Positions 1 to 9,093 of a stretch of 64,000 bases of DNA are shown one piece after another (within the stretch, counting starts at the first letter, position 1; every line of letters begins with the position of its first letter). The notes under the pieces were generated by a model. That model was not told where the DNA came from, did not search any database, and saw only the letters and a list, made by a program, of their open reading frames with translations. This DNA is from 'Nostoc azollae' 0708 (GTDB lineage Bacteria; Cyanobacteriota; Cyanobacteriia; Cyanobacteriales; Nostocaceae), in contig NC_014248.1 of the NCBI RefSeq assembly GCF_000196515.1, forward strand, positions 5,212,001 through 5,276,000. Reading direction: 5' to 3'. The position numbers and the translations under genes were made by a program.

Positions 1-482
1 CCACTTTACGCTGGATTTTTCCATGCTTTCAGTCTATTCATTTAGTTACAGTTAACCAAGAAAAACACATCTGTTACTGGACTCAAGAGAGATATTTCAT
101 TATGAATCTTTTACCAGAGCATTGTTTTCCCTACTATCAATTACTTACCTAATTTTCCTCTCTATTAATTTAATTTTTATCAGAAAATAACCTAATGTCG
201 TTGATTTATAGCTCTATTTTACTATGTCCATAATTTCTTTTTTTACTTCAATCTATTAGTCTAAGTTATGATTTATCTCTTGAATATCTTCATTTATCTG
301 TTGACTCCTCTGGGCGGTGTTCTTTCTTATTGCTCCTTATTGAGAATAGCTTTTGATCCTATTTTTGGTGCTTTACTGTTTCTCCAATGCCTTTTTTCAC
401 TGCATATGTTTGTTTTTATGCTCCCTTGCATTTTTTGTCTCCGTAATTTCCCTCTGTAGCAGTTTAGGGTGCGGAATGTGGG
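1..482 (+). mobile_element. 3' tail of an IS1634-type element (third copy)
   Basis: The window opens inside an element whose other two copies lie at 37375-40516 and 40910-43139. Bases 1-150 encode the last residues of the transposase (ending ..YYQLLT). About 330 bp of non-transposase sequence follow up to the terminal repeat, which reads GGTGCGGAATGTGGG here against GGTGCCGAATGTGGG in the 40910 copy. The tail contains a hydrophobic open frame at 268-459. The 5' part lies outside the window. Confidence 0.85.
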
Positions 483-626
483 TTTAAAAACTACCCTTTA
501 TTGCAACAAACCCAAAACCTTCATGAATTCTTGACTTGGCCATCCTAGTTTCAACCAAAAGTTGAATCTTCCATTCATTCATTGATAAAGCCCCAGGGGA
601 ACCTGGGAAACTTTTACTTTCCTTAG

Positions 627-860
627 GCAATAGACCTTGATCATAATTTAGCTGAACCAAGGTTAGGTTTAGCACTGACACATCGAAAAGTCTGTGGTGA
701 TTCTCTTTCTCTGGAGCTATTCCAACATCCTGCCAATTTATTGACGGTTATACAAACTTGTCCCCGTCAAGCACTTCCTCTAATTGAGTTTTTTGACCAA
801 CCTATGAAAGCCATGGTTCACTCTGCTTTCCATACACCTTTTTTAATCCCTCTTCCTTAG
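627..860 (+). pseudogene. unrecognised gene fragment
   Basis: A 78-codon open frame on the plus strand reads as real protein (..HPANLLTVIQTCPRQALP..), with a stop codon directly upstream and no start codon. It ends 31 bp before the ISKra4 element. I do not recognise the family. It could be the 3' part of a gene broken by the insertions on either side. The stretch 483-626 shows nothing else I can support. Confidence 0.3.
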
Positions 861-891
861 ACCTAAATCCTTACGAAAGAATGATAAAAGT

Positions 892-2067
892 GGGACCATC
901 GAGTTTTGGCAGAAAGACTCAAATAGGAAGTAAACCATTGAGATAAGCACAAGGAAGGGAAAGGATTTGGTAGACACTTTCAACATTCCACTGTGGGCCA
1001 GAAATTTTAATCCTTGCTCCAATCTGTTGAATAGCAGATTCGACAGATCCAGAACCAATAGAACACAGTTATTTAGCTTGGTAGTAGGTGTAGTTAATAA
1101 TGCCAGTGGGATGTTTTTCGCCTATGTCGAAAAACTTCTTAACTTGTTTGCCTCGACAATTATTAAATAAAGGTTGAATCGGCTCTATCTGACCTTACCA
1201 CAATAAACTCCCAACAGCTTGGAGACGCTTTAAATAACCACTAATTTGATAAAGATTCTCTTTGAGGTGATACCAATCTACAATTTCCAAAGGTTTGAAT
1301 TTTTCAGTTCCAAACTCTTTAACTAAATTCCAAACTCCATCATGACCATCCCCCAAACACACAAGGGGTTAACCAAAGACTGGCTATTAACATAACCAAC
1401 TAATGAATGACTGGTTGTTATCAAAAAATGCGCCATCATAAATTCCTTGTAGACGAAGGGTTTTATAGTCTCGCCAGTACCAGCCTGCTTGTGGTGTTTG
1501 CCCCCTATTTGTACTTTTCCACCATCCACCCTCACTTCACAGACAGCTTGTTTTCCTTGTGGTAGCTCCCAATCTTGTTCCACAACTATTTTTTGTTGCC
1601 TCCTATGGCCAACTTTTACTCCTGTTAATGCCTCAATTTCAACTTCTGCTTTTTGATATGATTCCTTAGCTGATAGCCTCAAGCAGCACTTTTGAAGTAA
1701 TGGACCTAATCGACTTCTTGGCTTCAAACCCAGTCTCTGCAACTATTTAGCTTTTAGTTTTAGTTCTCCTCTCCTACCAAGGTTTTGACTTTCCTGGTTT
1801 TACCTACTTTCCTTCCGCTTGTTCCTTCAATAAAAAAAGGGCTATTTCTGGACTTACCACTTCTAATATTTGACTCCTTACTGTTTTTTCTATGCCTTCC
1901 AAGTCTGTTATCTGACTTTTGTCTGCTTCTTCATATAACAATGTTGCCTATTCTTCTAAGCAGGCTTTGAGCCGTTCTTTTTTATCCTGGTTCATGGTTG
2001 CTAATCCACACTTGTTTATCCTTATATTCTCCTATCACTTGTGTATCTTCCAATAGTGGATCCTCCC
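892..2067 (-). mobile_element. ISKra4-family element, copy A (decayed)
   Basis: This 1,176-bp element is nearly identical to the copy at 11664-12839. Its ends are imperfect inverted repeats: GGGACCATCGAGTTTTGG on the left and, read inward, GGGAGGATCCACTATTGG on the right. On the minus strand, pieces of an ISKra4-type transposase are readable, for example 1323-1742 (..LRLSAKESYQKAEVEIEAL.., ..VRVDGGKVQIGGK..), but the frame is broken several times. The flanking 8-mers (ATAAAAGT and GCTTTGTA) do not match, so the flanks have been rearranged since insertion. A 35-bp motif (TTTAATCCCTC..CTTAGACCT.AATCCTTAC) occurs on both sides, at about 843 and 2084. Confidence 0.8.
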
Positions 2068-2131
2068 GCTTTGTAGACACCTTCTTTAATCCCTCTAGCT
2101 TAGACCTGAATCCTTACTTGATAATTGCGAA

Positions 2132-2918
2132 TTACGAATTATCCTTAAACTGTTTTGCGAGCGCACTTACTAAGGATTCTCGTGGTAACAATCAGTACAT
2201 ATTAACAATGACTTTATTTTCTAATTCATCGCTTTGTCATGCATGAGCGTATCCTGCTAAATCTTGTAAAGCATCGTGTACAACTTCTTCTGGAGTCCCT
2301 ATTTTATTATTTGCACCTGCTAAAATTTCAGGAAACTTCGCTTCTGTAAAAAAGTCACTTTCTGTAGGACCTGGACAAACCACTAAAACTTTCACACCAT
2401 AGTCTTGATTCTCTGCCTATAATGCTTCACTAAAACTGAGAATAAAGGCTTTAGTTGCAGCATAAACAAGAATATACGGCATTGCTTGAAAGCCAGCAAT
2501 TGAAGAAACATTAATAATTTTGCCTGAACGACGCTGACGCATTAAAGCTAGAAATTTGTGGGTTAGATCTCCCAATGGCATAATATTTAATTGAATCCTT
2601 TTTAATTGCTGTTCTCCGTCCCGTTCAGCAAAATCTCCATAATCACCAAAACCAGCATTATTGATTAATAAATAAATTGTTTTACCCTGGTTTTCAATGA
2701 GATAAGATACCTCATCTTTGGCATTGTTTTCTGTGAAATATTTGGCTATAATATCGACTTGTAGTTGATGTTTTTGTTGTCATTCTGTGGCTATTTATTT
2801 GGTTGAGTTTTTCAGATGAACGTGCAACGAGAACAAGATTTGTTTTGGATGCTGCTAATTCCTCTGCAAAAGCTTTGCCAATTCCACCTGACGCACCGGT
2901 AATTAAAGCTGTTGACAT
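2132..2918 (-). pseudogene. short-chain dehydrogenase/reductase pseudogene
   Basis: On the minus strand the start at 2918 gives a Rossmann nucleotide-binding motif (TGASGGIGKAFAEEL). Further on come NNAG (LLINNAGFGDYG), the catalytic region with Ser (INVSSIAGFQ) and YxxxK (YAATKAF), and a typical C-terminus ending KQFKDNS. An indel near 2780-2800 shifts the frame. In-frame stops include one after ..FSEAL (about 2417) and one near 2250. The original protein would have been about 260 residues, an NAD(P)H-dependent oxidoreductase of unknown substrate. It is clearly inactive. Confidence 0.88.
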
Positions 2919-3003
2919 TTTAAAAATTATCTGATTGATTCCATAGTATTTATTTATGGTGGTAACGCTGCCTAGAGGTTGTGTGCAGACGAAAAAATTT
3001 TTC

Positions 3004-3210
3004 GGGAGCATCCCAATTTTGCAAAAATATCATACATAAATTGTCATTCTGTTAGCGAAGCGTGGCGTAAGCCATAGGGAACGGAGTGAAGTGAAGAATC
3101 TGCGAGATGCTAGAGCCTCCAACACCCTTCGCTAACATTCCGCTGCGCTTCACACCCTGCGGGAAGCAAGCTACAGCATGACAATAAACTTACACATTTG
3201 GGATGCTCCC
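3004..3210. mobile_element. MITE-B copy 1 (207 bp, 8-bp target duplication)
   Basis: The element starts GGGAGCATCCCAA and ends with the inverted form TTGGGATGCTCCC. It is flanked by the perfect direct repeat AATTTTTC (2996-3003 and 3211-3218). It encodes no protein. A second copy in the opposite orientation is at 24454-24656. The GGGAG.ATCC tip and the 8-bp duplication resemble those of the ISKra4 elements in this window, which suggests mobilisation by that family. Confidence 0.85.
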
Positions 3211-3218
3211 AATTTTTC

Positions 3219-4221
3219 TGGATAATTTATCAGTCTGGTTTTTGGGTTACTATCCTCAGCGTTATTGTAGTTTGTTTAGTTGTAGGTGGCAGTTTACTTT
3301 AGATGAATTTGAGCAGGCCAGAGAACGAGTAGCGCGGCTAGAAGCTGTTGTTTTCCAGGCTCAAAATGCTTTAGTGCCCTTGAATGAAGCTAAAAAGGCT
3401 CTATTGACAGCAAAACAGCAATATGAACAGGCTAAAAATACAAAAGATCGAGAAACTGCGTTCGCATTATGGCAAGCTGCTATAGATCAATTAGATCAAA
3501 TCTCTGAAAAAATATTAGCAGGTAAAACAGCCCAAACTCAACTTGTAGCCTTCAAACGCGATTTTGAATATGGGCGAATTAGTAGTTTTATTGCTGCTGC
3601 ACAATAATCTGATCTAGAAGCCCAGAAAATTCAACCAAAAAATTCTCAGGTAGCATCGGAATTATGGGAACAGGTAATTGACAGACTTGAAAGAGTGCCA
3701 AATAAAAATCCCCAATATGTGGATGCACAAAAATTAATTACCTCCTATCAAGTTAAACAAGAAACTGTGATTAATCCCCGCATTATCATTTACATTGCGG
3801 CTGCAGAACAATATGCTTTCGCAGCAGCGAAAGCTTCCCAGAATCCACCTCATACTGTGCAGAAATGGTAACAAATTGGTGATTTATGGGAAAAGCAATT
3901 CAAGAATTAGAAAATCTTCAAGTTCGAGAACCCAGTTATGTAGAAGCCAAGAAGTTAATAGCAGAGTATCAAACTAATTCGGGAACTGTTAAAAATCGTC
4001 GTCAAGCGGAAAATGATGCTAAGAAAACTCTCAGTAAAGCTAATTGCGAAAGGAAAATTCAACATTTGATTGCTTCACAATCAAGTAATAGAAATGAAAT
4101 CAAAGCCGAAATTATCGGAACTATGAATCAACTTAGTAATGTTAAATCAGGAACAACTTCCTATTCTGAGGCACAGCAGTTATTGAAATTGGCAGATAAT
4201 AAACTTAAACAACTGAAGTGA
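3219..4221 (+). pseudogene. broken gene for a membrane-anchored coiled-coil protein
   Basis: In one frame a single transmembrane segment is readable just after the MITE (..WVTILSVIVVCLVVGGSLL). After a frameshift it continues as an alpha-helical, Gln/Ala/Lys-rich protein (DEFEQARERVARLEAVVFQ.., then repeats of the type ..LWEQVIDRLERVP.. and ..AIQELENLQVREPSYVEA..). In-frame stops occur at about 3605 and 3869. It reads through to ..LADNKLKQLK at 4221. The repeats look TPR-like or coiled-coil. I do not recognise a named family. The start has been lost. Confidence 0.65.
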
Positions 4222-4332
4222 TTAATAATATATGAAGATGCGGCTTTAGACTCGATAAAAAAAGAGTGAGCGCTCACCGTTTCAATACTACCCCACCAAC
4301 TCTAAACTCTCTACTCGAGCTTATTGAAGTTA

Positions 4333-5491
4333 TACCAAGTCTAAATGAGTGTAGATAGAACTGTAGAATAAAGATTATGGAAGATAAAGACTCATGAGGA
4401 AGCAATGGCACGCCCTTTCAATCTAGAAGTTCAAGAAAGTGCTGAGTATTTGTCAAAAAGCCTGAAAAATGCGCGGACAGCATTAGACAAAGAACGTTTA
4501 CAAATGCTGTGGTGGATAAAAACAGAACAAGTAACCCAGCATCAAGAAGTGAGCCGAAGATTGGGCAGAGATGGGTCAACAATAACAGGATGGTTACAAA
4601 GGTATGGAAAAGGAGGACTATCTTCTCTTTGAGAGGTAAAAACTGCGCCTGGGGCAACTCCTTTAATACAAGGTGAAATGCTATCACAACTAATATCAAA
4701 GTTAGAATCCCCCCAAGGGTTTAGTAGTTATAGGCAAATTGTGGAATGGCTAGAGCAAGAATGGCACGTCCAAGTCAAATACAAGACAGTTTACAGTTTA
4801 GTGTCCTACAAACTAGGGGCAAAATTGAAAGTACCTCGACCCATCAGCTCATCACAAGATGAGCAAGCTATAAACCTTTTTAAGAAAACATCCCCCTTGC
4901 CTTGGTAGCTTTAGAGAAACTATTGGGTGGGGGAAAACGACTGAGTTACCTGTGCCAGGACGAAACCAGATTAGGTTTGAAGACCGAAACTGGAGGAGTG
5001 AGTGATTACGGCTCGTGGTGTTAAACCTGTAGTGAGGGTGCAGTGGCCACGAAAAGCATTTTGGCTTTATGGAGTTGTTGAACCCACCTCTGGATGGCAT
5101 TTTTGTCAGGAATATCCTCATCTAAACAGTGAGAATTTTCAGAAATTCTTGGATGTCCTATCTCAAGAATTAGGTTCTGATATGGCATTAATGCAGATGG
5201 ATCAAGCTTCTGCACACCAAGCTTTGGCACTGTCTTGCCCTAAAAATATTATTCCCATTTTTCAACTATCTCACTCTCCTCAACTTAACCCTATGGAGCG
5301 ATTATGGGAGTTTATTAAACGTCAGTTCAAAGGTGAAAGTTTCTCACATCTCGACCAATTGCGTCAAGGAGTTCAACATGAATTAGCTCAATTATCTTCT
5401 GAGGTCATCTCCTCTTTGACCAGTTATGATTTCATCCTTGAAGCTCTGTTTCACCAAGCTTTATTCTGTGCAGCCTCATAGAGAATTGGTA
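4333..5491 (+). mobile_element. IS630-family element, transposase broken
   Basis: The ends are inverted repeats starting CCAAGTCTAAATGAG (4335) and, inward from 5489, CCAATTCTCTATGAG. Each is bordered by TA, the usual IS630 target duplication. The transposase starts at 4405. It has an N-terminal helix-turn-helix region (..SRRLGRDGSTITGWLQRYG..), then an in-frame stop at about 4630 and a frameshifted middle near 4905-5000. The C-terminal DDE part (..QMDQASAHQAL.., ..SPQLNPMERLWEFIKR..) is at 5002-5481. The catalytic Asp and Glu motifs are visible but split between frames. Confidence 0.88.
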
Positions 5492-5793
5492 TTACAAAAT
5501 ATTTATTAGATAGGCTGAATTTTGATAGCGAGGCATAAGGGATAATATCAATTTTGGATTCTGAATTTTGATTTCTTAATACTGACATCAATCTCTATGA
5601 ATTTCAGGTGCTTACCTACCTAACAAAAGCAATATGTTGAAAAACATATTTCGATTCTTTCTCCTGACTCCTGTACTCGCCTCTTGTTATAAAAGTTAAT
5701 CTTGTCCACTAGAACCTAAATACAACCTAAATAAATGCGGTCTTTGTCTTTTGACAAGGAATAATGGAATGGGTAACTGGCTAAGGTATTACC
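5492..5793. other. intergenic region upstream of dhaM
   Basis: No gene is visible. It contains an 'actcctg' repeat-like stretch (5664-5680). The sequence CTAAGG, about 8 bp before the GTG at 5794, may act as the ribosome binding site. Confidence 0.5.
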
Positions 5794-8292
5794 GTGGTTG
5801 GCATTGTTATTGTTTCGCACAGTAAACAATTAGTTCTAGGAGTACAAGAACTAGCTGCACAGATGGTTCAAGGACAAGTTCCCCTTGCTGTGGCAGCAGG
5901 CATTGATGATCCAGAAAATCCACTAGGTACAGATGCGATTAAGGTTTATGAAGCGATTGCCTCTGTATTCTCTGATCATGGTGTTCTCGTATTGATGGAT
6001 TTAGGTAGTGCTTTAATAAGTGCGGAAATGGCACTGGAGTTTCTACCCCCTGAACAACGAGATCACGTATATCTGTGTGCAGCACCGTTAGTAGAAGGTG
6101 CTATTGCTGCGACTATCGCTGCTGCTACGGGTGTAAGTATCCAGCAAGTTATGGCGGAAGCACAAGGAGCATTAGTAGCAAAAGAAACACAACTAGGTTT
6201 AATTAGTAGTCCATTATCAACGGTCAGTCGCCAACCTACAAATAATTCCGAAATTCCCACCAACGAAATACGGTTAAAAGTCCGTAACCGCTTGGGTTTA
6301 CACGCCCGTCTATCAGCCCAGTTTGTTGCCACTGCATCCAAATTTCAAGCGCAAATCAGGGTACAGAATCTAACTAGAAATACAGAACCTGTCCGGGGTG
6401 ACAGTATTAACCAAGTTGCTACCTTGGGAGTACGTCAAGGACATGAATTGCTGATTACTGCCACTGGAGTTGATGCCCAGGAGGCGCTAAAAGCTTTACA
6501 GAAATTGATTATCAACAATTTTGGGGAAGATGATAGCATTGTCGGATTAACACCACCACCTCAAGAATTTACCCCACCGACCCAGGGTGAACTGTGGGGA
6601 ATTGCGGCTTCTCCAGGAATTGTGATCGCCCCATTAGTTCATTATCAATCTACCGCTGTAGCTTGTACGGAATATCACATAGAAAATGTGAATGTAGAGT
6701 GGCAACGATTACAAACAGCTATTCAAATTGCTAAACAGGAAATTGCAACTTTACTCTCCCACACATCTATTCAAATTGGTGATGCGGAAGCGGCAATTTT
6801 TGATGCTCATCTCCTATTTTTAGCAGATCCTGTGATGCTAGAAGCCGTACGTCAGCATATTGTGGAAGAACGTCTCAACGGAGAAGTAGCTTGGCAAGCT
6901 GTAGTGGATGAAGTAGCAAATTCCTACCGCAAACTAGAGGATTCTTATTTACAAGAACGAGTTGACGATGTGGTTGATGTGGGACAGAGGGTATTAAGAA
7001 TATTACTAGGTAATGCTCCCACTGACTTGGAACTTACAGAACCATCTATTGTAGTAGGGATAGATTTAAGTCCTTCAGATACTGTTAAGCTTGATCCAAG
7101 CAAAGTGATGGGTATTTGCATGACCTCCGGAAGTGCAACTTCCCATAGTGCTATTATCGCTCGAACCCTTGGTATTCCTGCTGTTTTGGGTATAGATGCC
7201 CAGGTCTTAAACTTGCAAAGTGGTACATTGATGGCGCTTGATGGTGAAAGTGGCAAGGTTTGGGTGGCACCAGCAACTGAGACATTAGATAGACTAGAAG
7301 CCAAGCGAGAGACTTGGAAAATTGCCCAAGCAGAAGCACGAAAGCTGGCACATCAACCAGCAGTTACTCGTGATGGTTGCTACATTAAAGTATTGGCAAA
7401 TATTGGTAGTATTACGGATGCAGAATTAGCTGTAAATCATGGTGCAGAAGGTGTGGGATTACTTCGTACAGAGTTTTTGTACTTGGACAGAACAAGCGCA
7501 CCTACAGAAGAGGAACAACTGAAAGTTTATCAAGCGATTACGCAAGTTTTAGATAAGCAACCGTTAATTATTCGCACTTTGGATATAGGTGGAGATAAAC
7601 AACTTCCTTATTTGAGTTTGTCTGTTACAGAAGCTAACCCGTTTTTAGGTGTGCGCGGGATTCGGTTCTGTTTAGAAAATCCTCAGTTGTTGAAAACTCA
7701 GTTACGGGCGATTTTACGCGCTAGTGTAGGGCATAATATCAAAATTATGTGGCCGATGATTGCTACTTTAACAGAATTACGAGCAGCTAAGGCAATTTTC
7801 AATCAGGTACAGGAGGAACTGCGACAAGCTGGTATCCCTTTTGATGAAAATATGAATGTGGGGATGATGATAGAAACACCCGCAGCAGTAGCTATAGCTG
7901 ATCAGTTAGCCAGAGCAGTTGACTTTTTCAGTATTGGTACAAATGATTTGAGTCAGTATGTTATGGCTGGCGATCGCACAAATCCTAGAGTAGCAACTTT
8001 AGCGGATGCTTTACAACCAGCGGTATTAAGAATGATTCAGCGAACTGTCCATGCTGCCCATGCTGCTAATATTTGGGTAGGACTATGTGGAGAAGTAGCA
8101 GCAGAAACCTTAGTTGCACCCATTTTATTAGGTTTGGGATTAGATGAATTGAGTGTCAATCCTCAAGCAATCGCCCCGCTAAAACGGGCAATATCACAGC
8201 TAACAATCACAGAAGCACAAGCTATAGCCAATATAGCATTAGAACAAGATTCTGCAACTAGTGTCAGAGAGTTAGTTTATCCTATTGGGTAA
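5794..8292 (+). CDS. dhaM: DhaM-HPr-enzyme I fusion (phosphoenolpyruvate--protein phosphotransferase)
   Basis: This 832-residue multi-phosphoryl protein would pass phosphate from PEP through enzyme I, HPr and an EIIA-Man-like domain to a dihydroxyacetone kinase (DhaL-ADP). Residues 1-125 are the DhaM domain with the early active His in VSHS. Residues 155-245 are HPr with LGLHARLSA. From about 265 to the end is enzyme I, with the phosphohistidine motif GSATSHSAIIARTLG, the PEP-binding segments ETPAA and GIRFCLENP, and the active Cys in GLCGEVA. The start is a GTG giving VVGIVIVSHS. The frame is intact. No dhaK or dhaL lies next to it in this window. The upstream neighbour is a dead IS630, so any operon may have been cut. 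Confidence 0.93.
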   Translation: MVGIVIVSHSKQLVLGVQELAAQMVQGQVPLAVAAGIDDPENPLGTDAIKVYEAIASVFSDHGVLVLMDLGSALISAEMALEFLPPEQRDHVYLCAAPLVEGAIAATIAAATGVSIQQVMAEAQGALVAKETQLGLISSPLSTVSRQPTNNSEIPTNEIRLKVRNRLGLHARLSAQFVATASKFQAQIRVQNLTRNTEPVRGDSINQVATLGVRQGHELLITATGVDAQEALKALQKLIINNFGEDDSIVGLTPPPQEFTPPTQGELWGIAASPGIVIAPLVHYQSTAVACTEYHIENVNVEWQRLQTAIQIAKQEIATLLSHTSIQIGDAEAAIFDAHLLFLADPVMLEAVRQHIVEERLNGEVAWQAVVDEVANSYRKLEDSYLQERVDDVVDVGQRVLRILLGNAPTDLELTEPSIVVGIDLSPSDTVKLDPSKVMGICMTSGSATSHSAIIARTLGIPAVLGIDAQVLNLQSGTLMALDGESGKVWVAPATETLDRLEAKRETWKIAQAEARKLAHQPAVTRDGCYIKVLANIGSITDAELAVNHGAEGVGLLRTEFLYLDRTSAPTEEEQLKVYQAITQVLDKQPLIIRTLDIGGDKQLPYLSLSVTEANPFLGVRGIRFCLENPQLLKTQLRAILRASVGHNIKIMWPMIATLTELRAAKAIFNQVQEELRQAGIPFDENMNVGMMIETPAAVAIADQLARAVDFFSIGTNDLSQYVMAGDRTNPRVATLADALQPAVLRMIQRTVHAAHAANIWVGLCGEVAAETLVAPILLGLGLDELSVNPQAIAPLKRAISQLTITEAQAIANIALEQDSATSVRELVYPIG

Positions 8293-9093
8293 TATCAATT
8301 CAGAATTAAGATACAAGCAACTGTCTTGATTGTCAAGCGATACCTGTTCTAAAATTGTGTTAGTTTTGTCTAGGATTTGGAGAGTCATCGTTAATTTACA
8401 GCAGGAGTCAGGAGTCAGGAGTAAAACTCTCTTGCTGTCTAGGTTTCAATTTAGATTCTTTACCTCATTTATCTGTAATCTGCTGTATGTTTATGACTTT
8501 ATTTTGATTAAAACTCATTGTCAATGATGCCCGATTTATGAGTTCTTTTTAATTGCAAACATCACTGTTAAATTTTACCTTAACGTTTCCCAATCTTGAG
8601 CAGTCATTTCTGTCTCAACTGAGTAAAATTTTTCGGTATTATTATATTAATATAATCTATGCAAGTCAAAGATTCCCTATTTATGATATCAATTCTTAAT
8701 TGCAAACATTATGGATAAATTGTAGCTTGACGTTTGTTAATTCTTCCACGCACTGCTTGACGAATATCTTCCCAATTTTGAGCAGTCATTTCTGATGTGT
8801 TTTTGGTATTGTCGTACTAATCCCGAAAATATTCACGCTTCGCTGCTGTAAACACTTTGAGCTACTATTCTATATAAGTTCCGATATGTGTCAGGTAAGG
8901 AAATATTGATTCTTTTCATGAGTGTTATTTCCGTCCCAAATATCCCCAAATTCTTTTTAAGATTTTTCGCTAATACAAATAATCAATCTTAGAAGTCGGG
9001 GAGCTCGATTATTATATTGTTGGGTTTCGTTCCTCAACCCAACCTAAGAACTATATTTTGGTAGTTTTTGTCATTTTGTGCTATCTATGTAGG
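8293..9093. repeat. repeat-rich intergenic region
   Basis: Bases about 8396-8492 hold a repeat (starting with three 'aggagtc' units) that reappears inverted at about 32355-32452. Two related blocks (about 8535-8620 and 8690-8805) read on the minus strand as the end of the same unknown gene (..MTAQNWEDIRQAVRGRIN.. and a shorter version), so they are duplicated gene debris. Near 8990 there is an 'agaagtcggg' repeat shared with 13810 and 35240. No intact gene is visible. Confidence 0.55.

Noticed and set aside
484-1058. Minus-strand frames of 65 and 71 codons
   Set aside because: Low-complexity or element-end sequence with no family features and no start signals.
1785-1970. Hydrophobic plus-strand frame also at 12557
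   Set aside because: It is the antisense of the ISKra4 transposase, duplicated with the element.
6063-7351. Minus-strand frames inside dhaM and similar antisense frames inside other intact genes
   Set aside because: Antisense shadows of conserved coding sequence.
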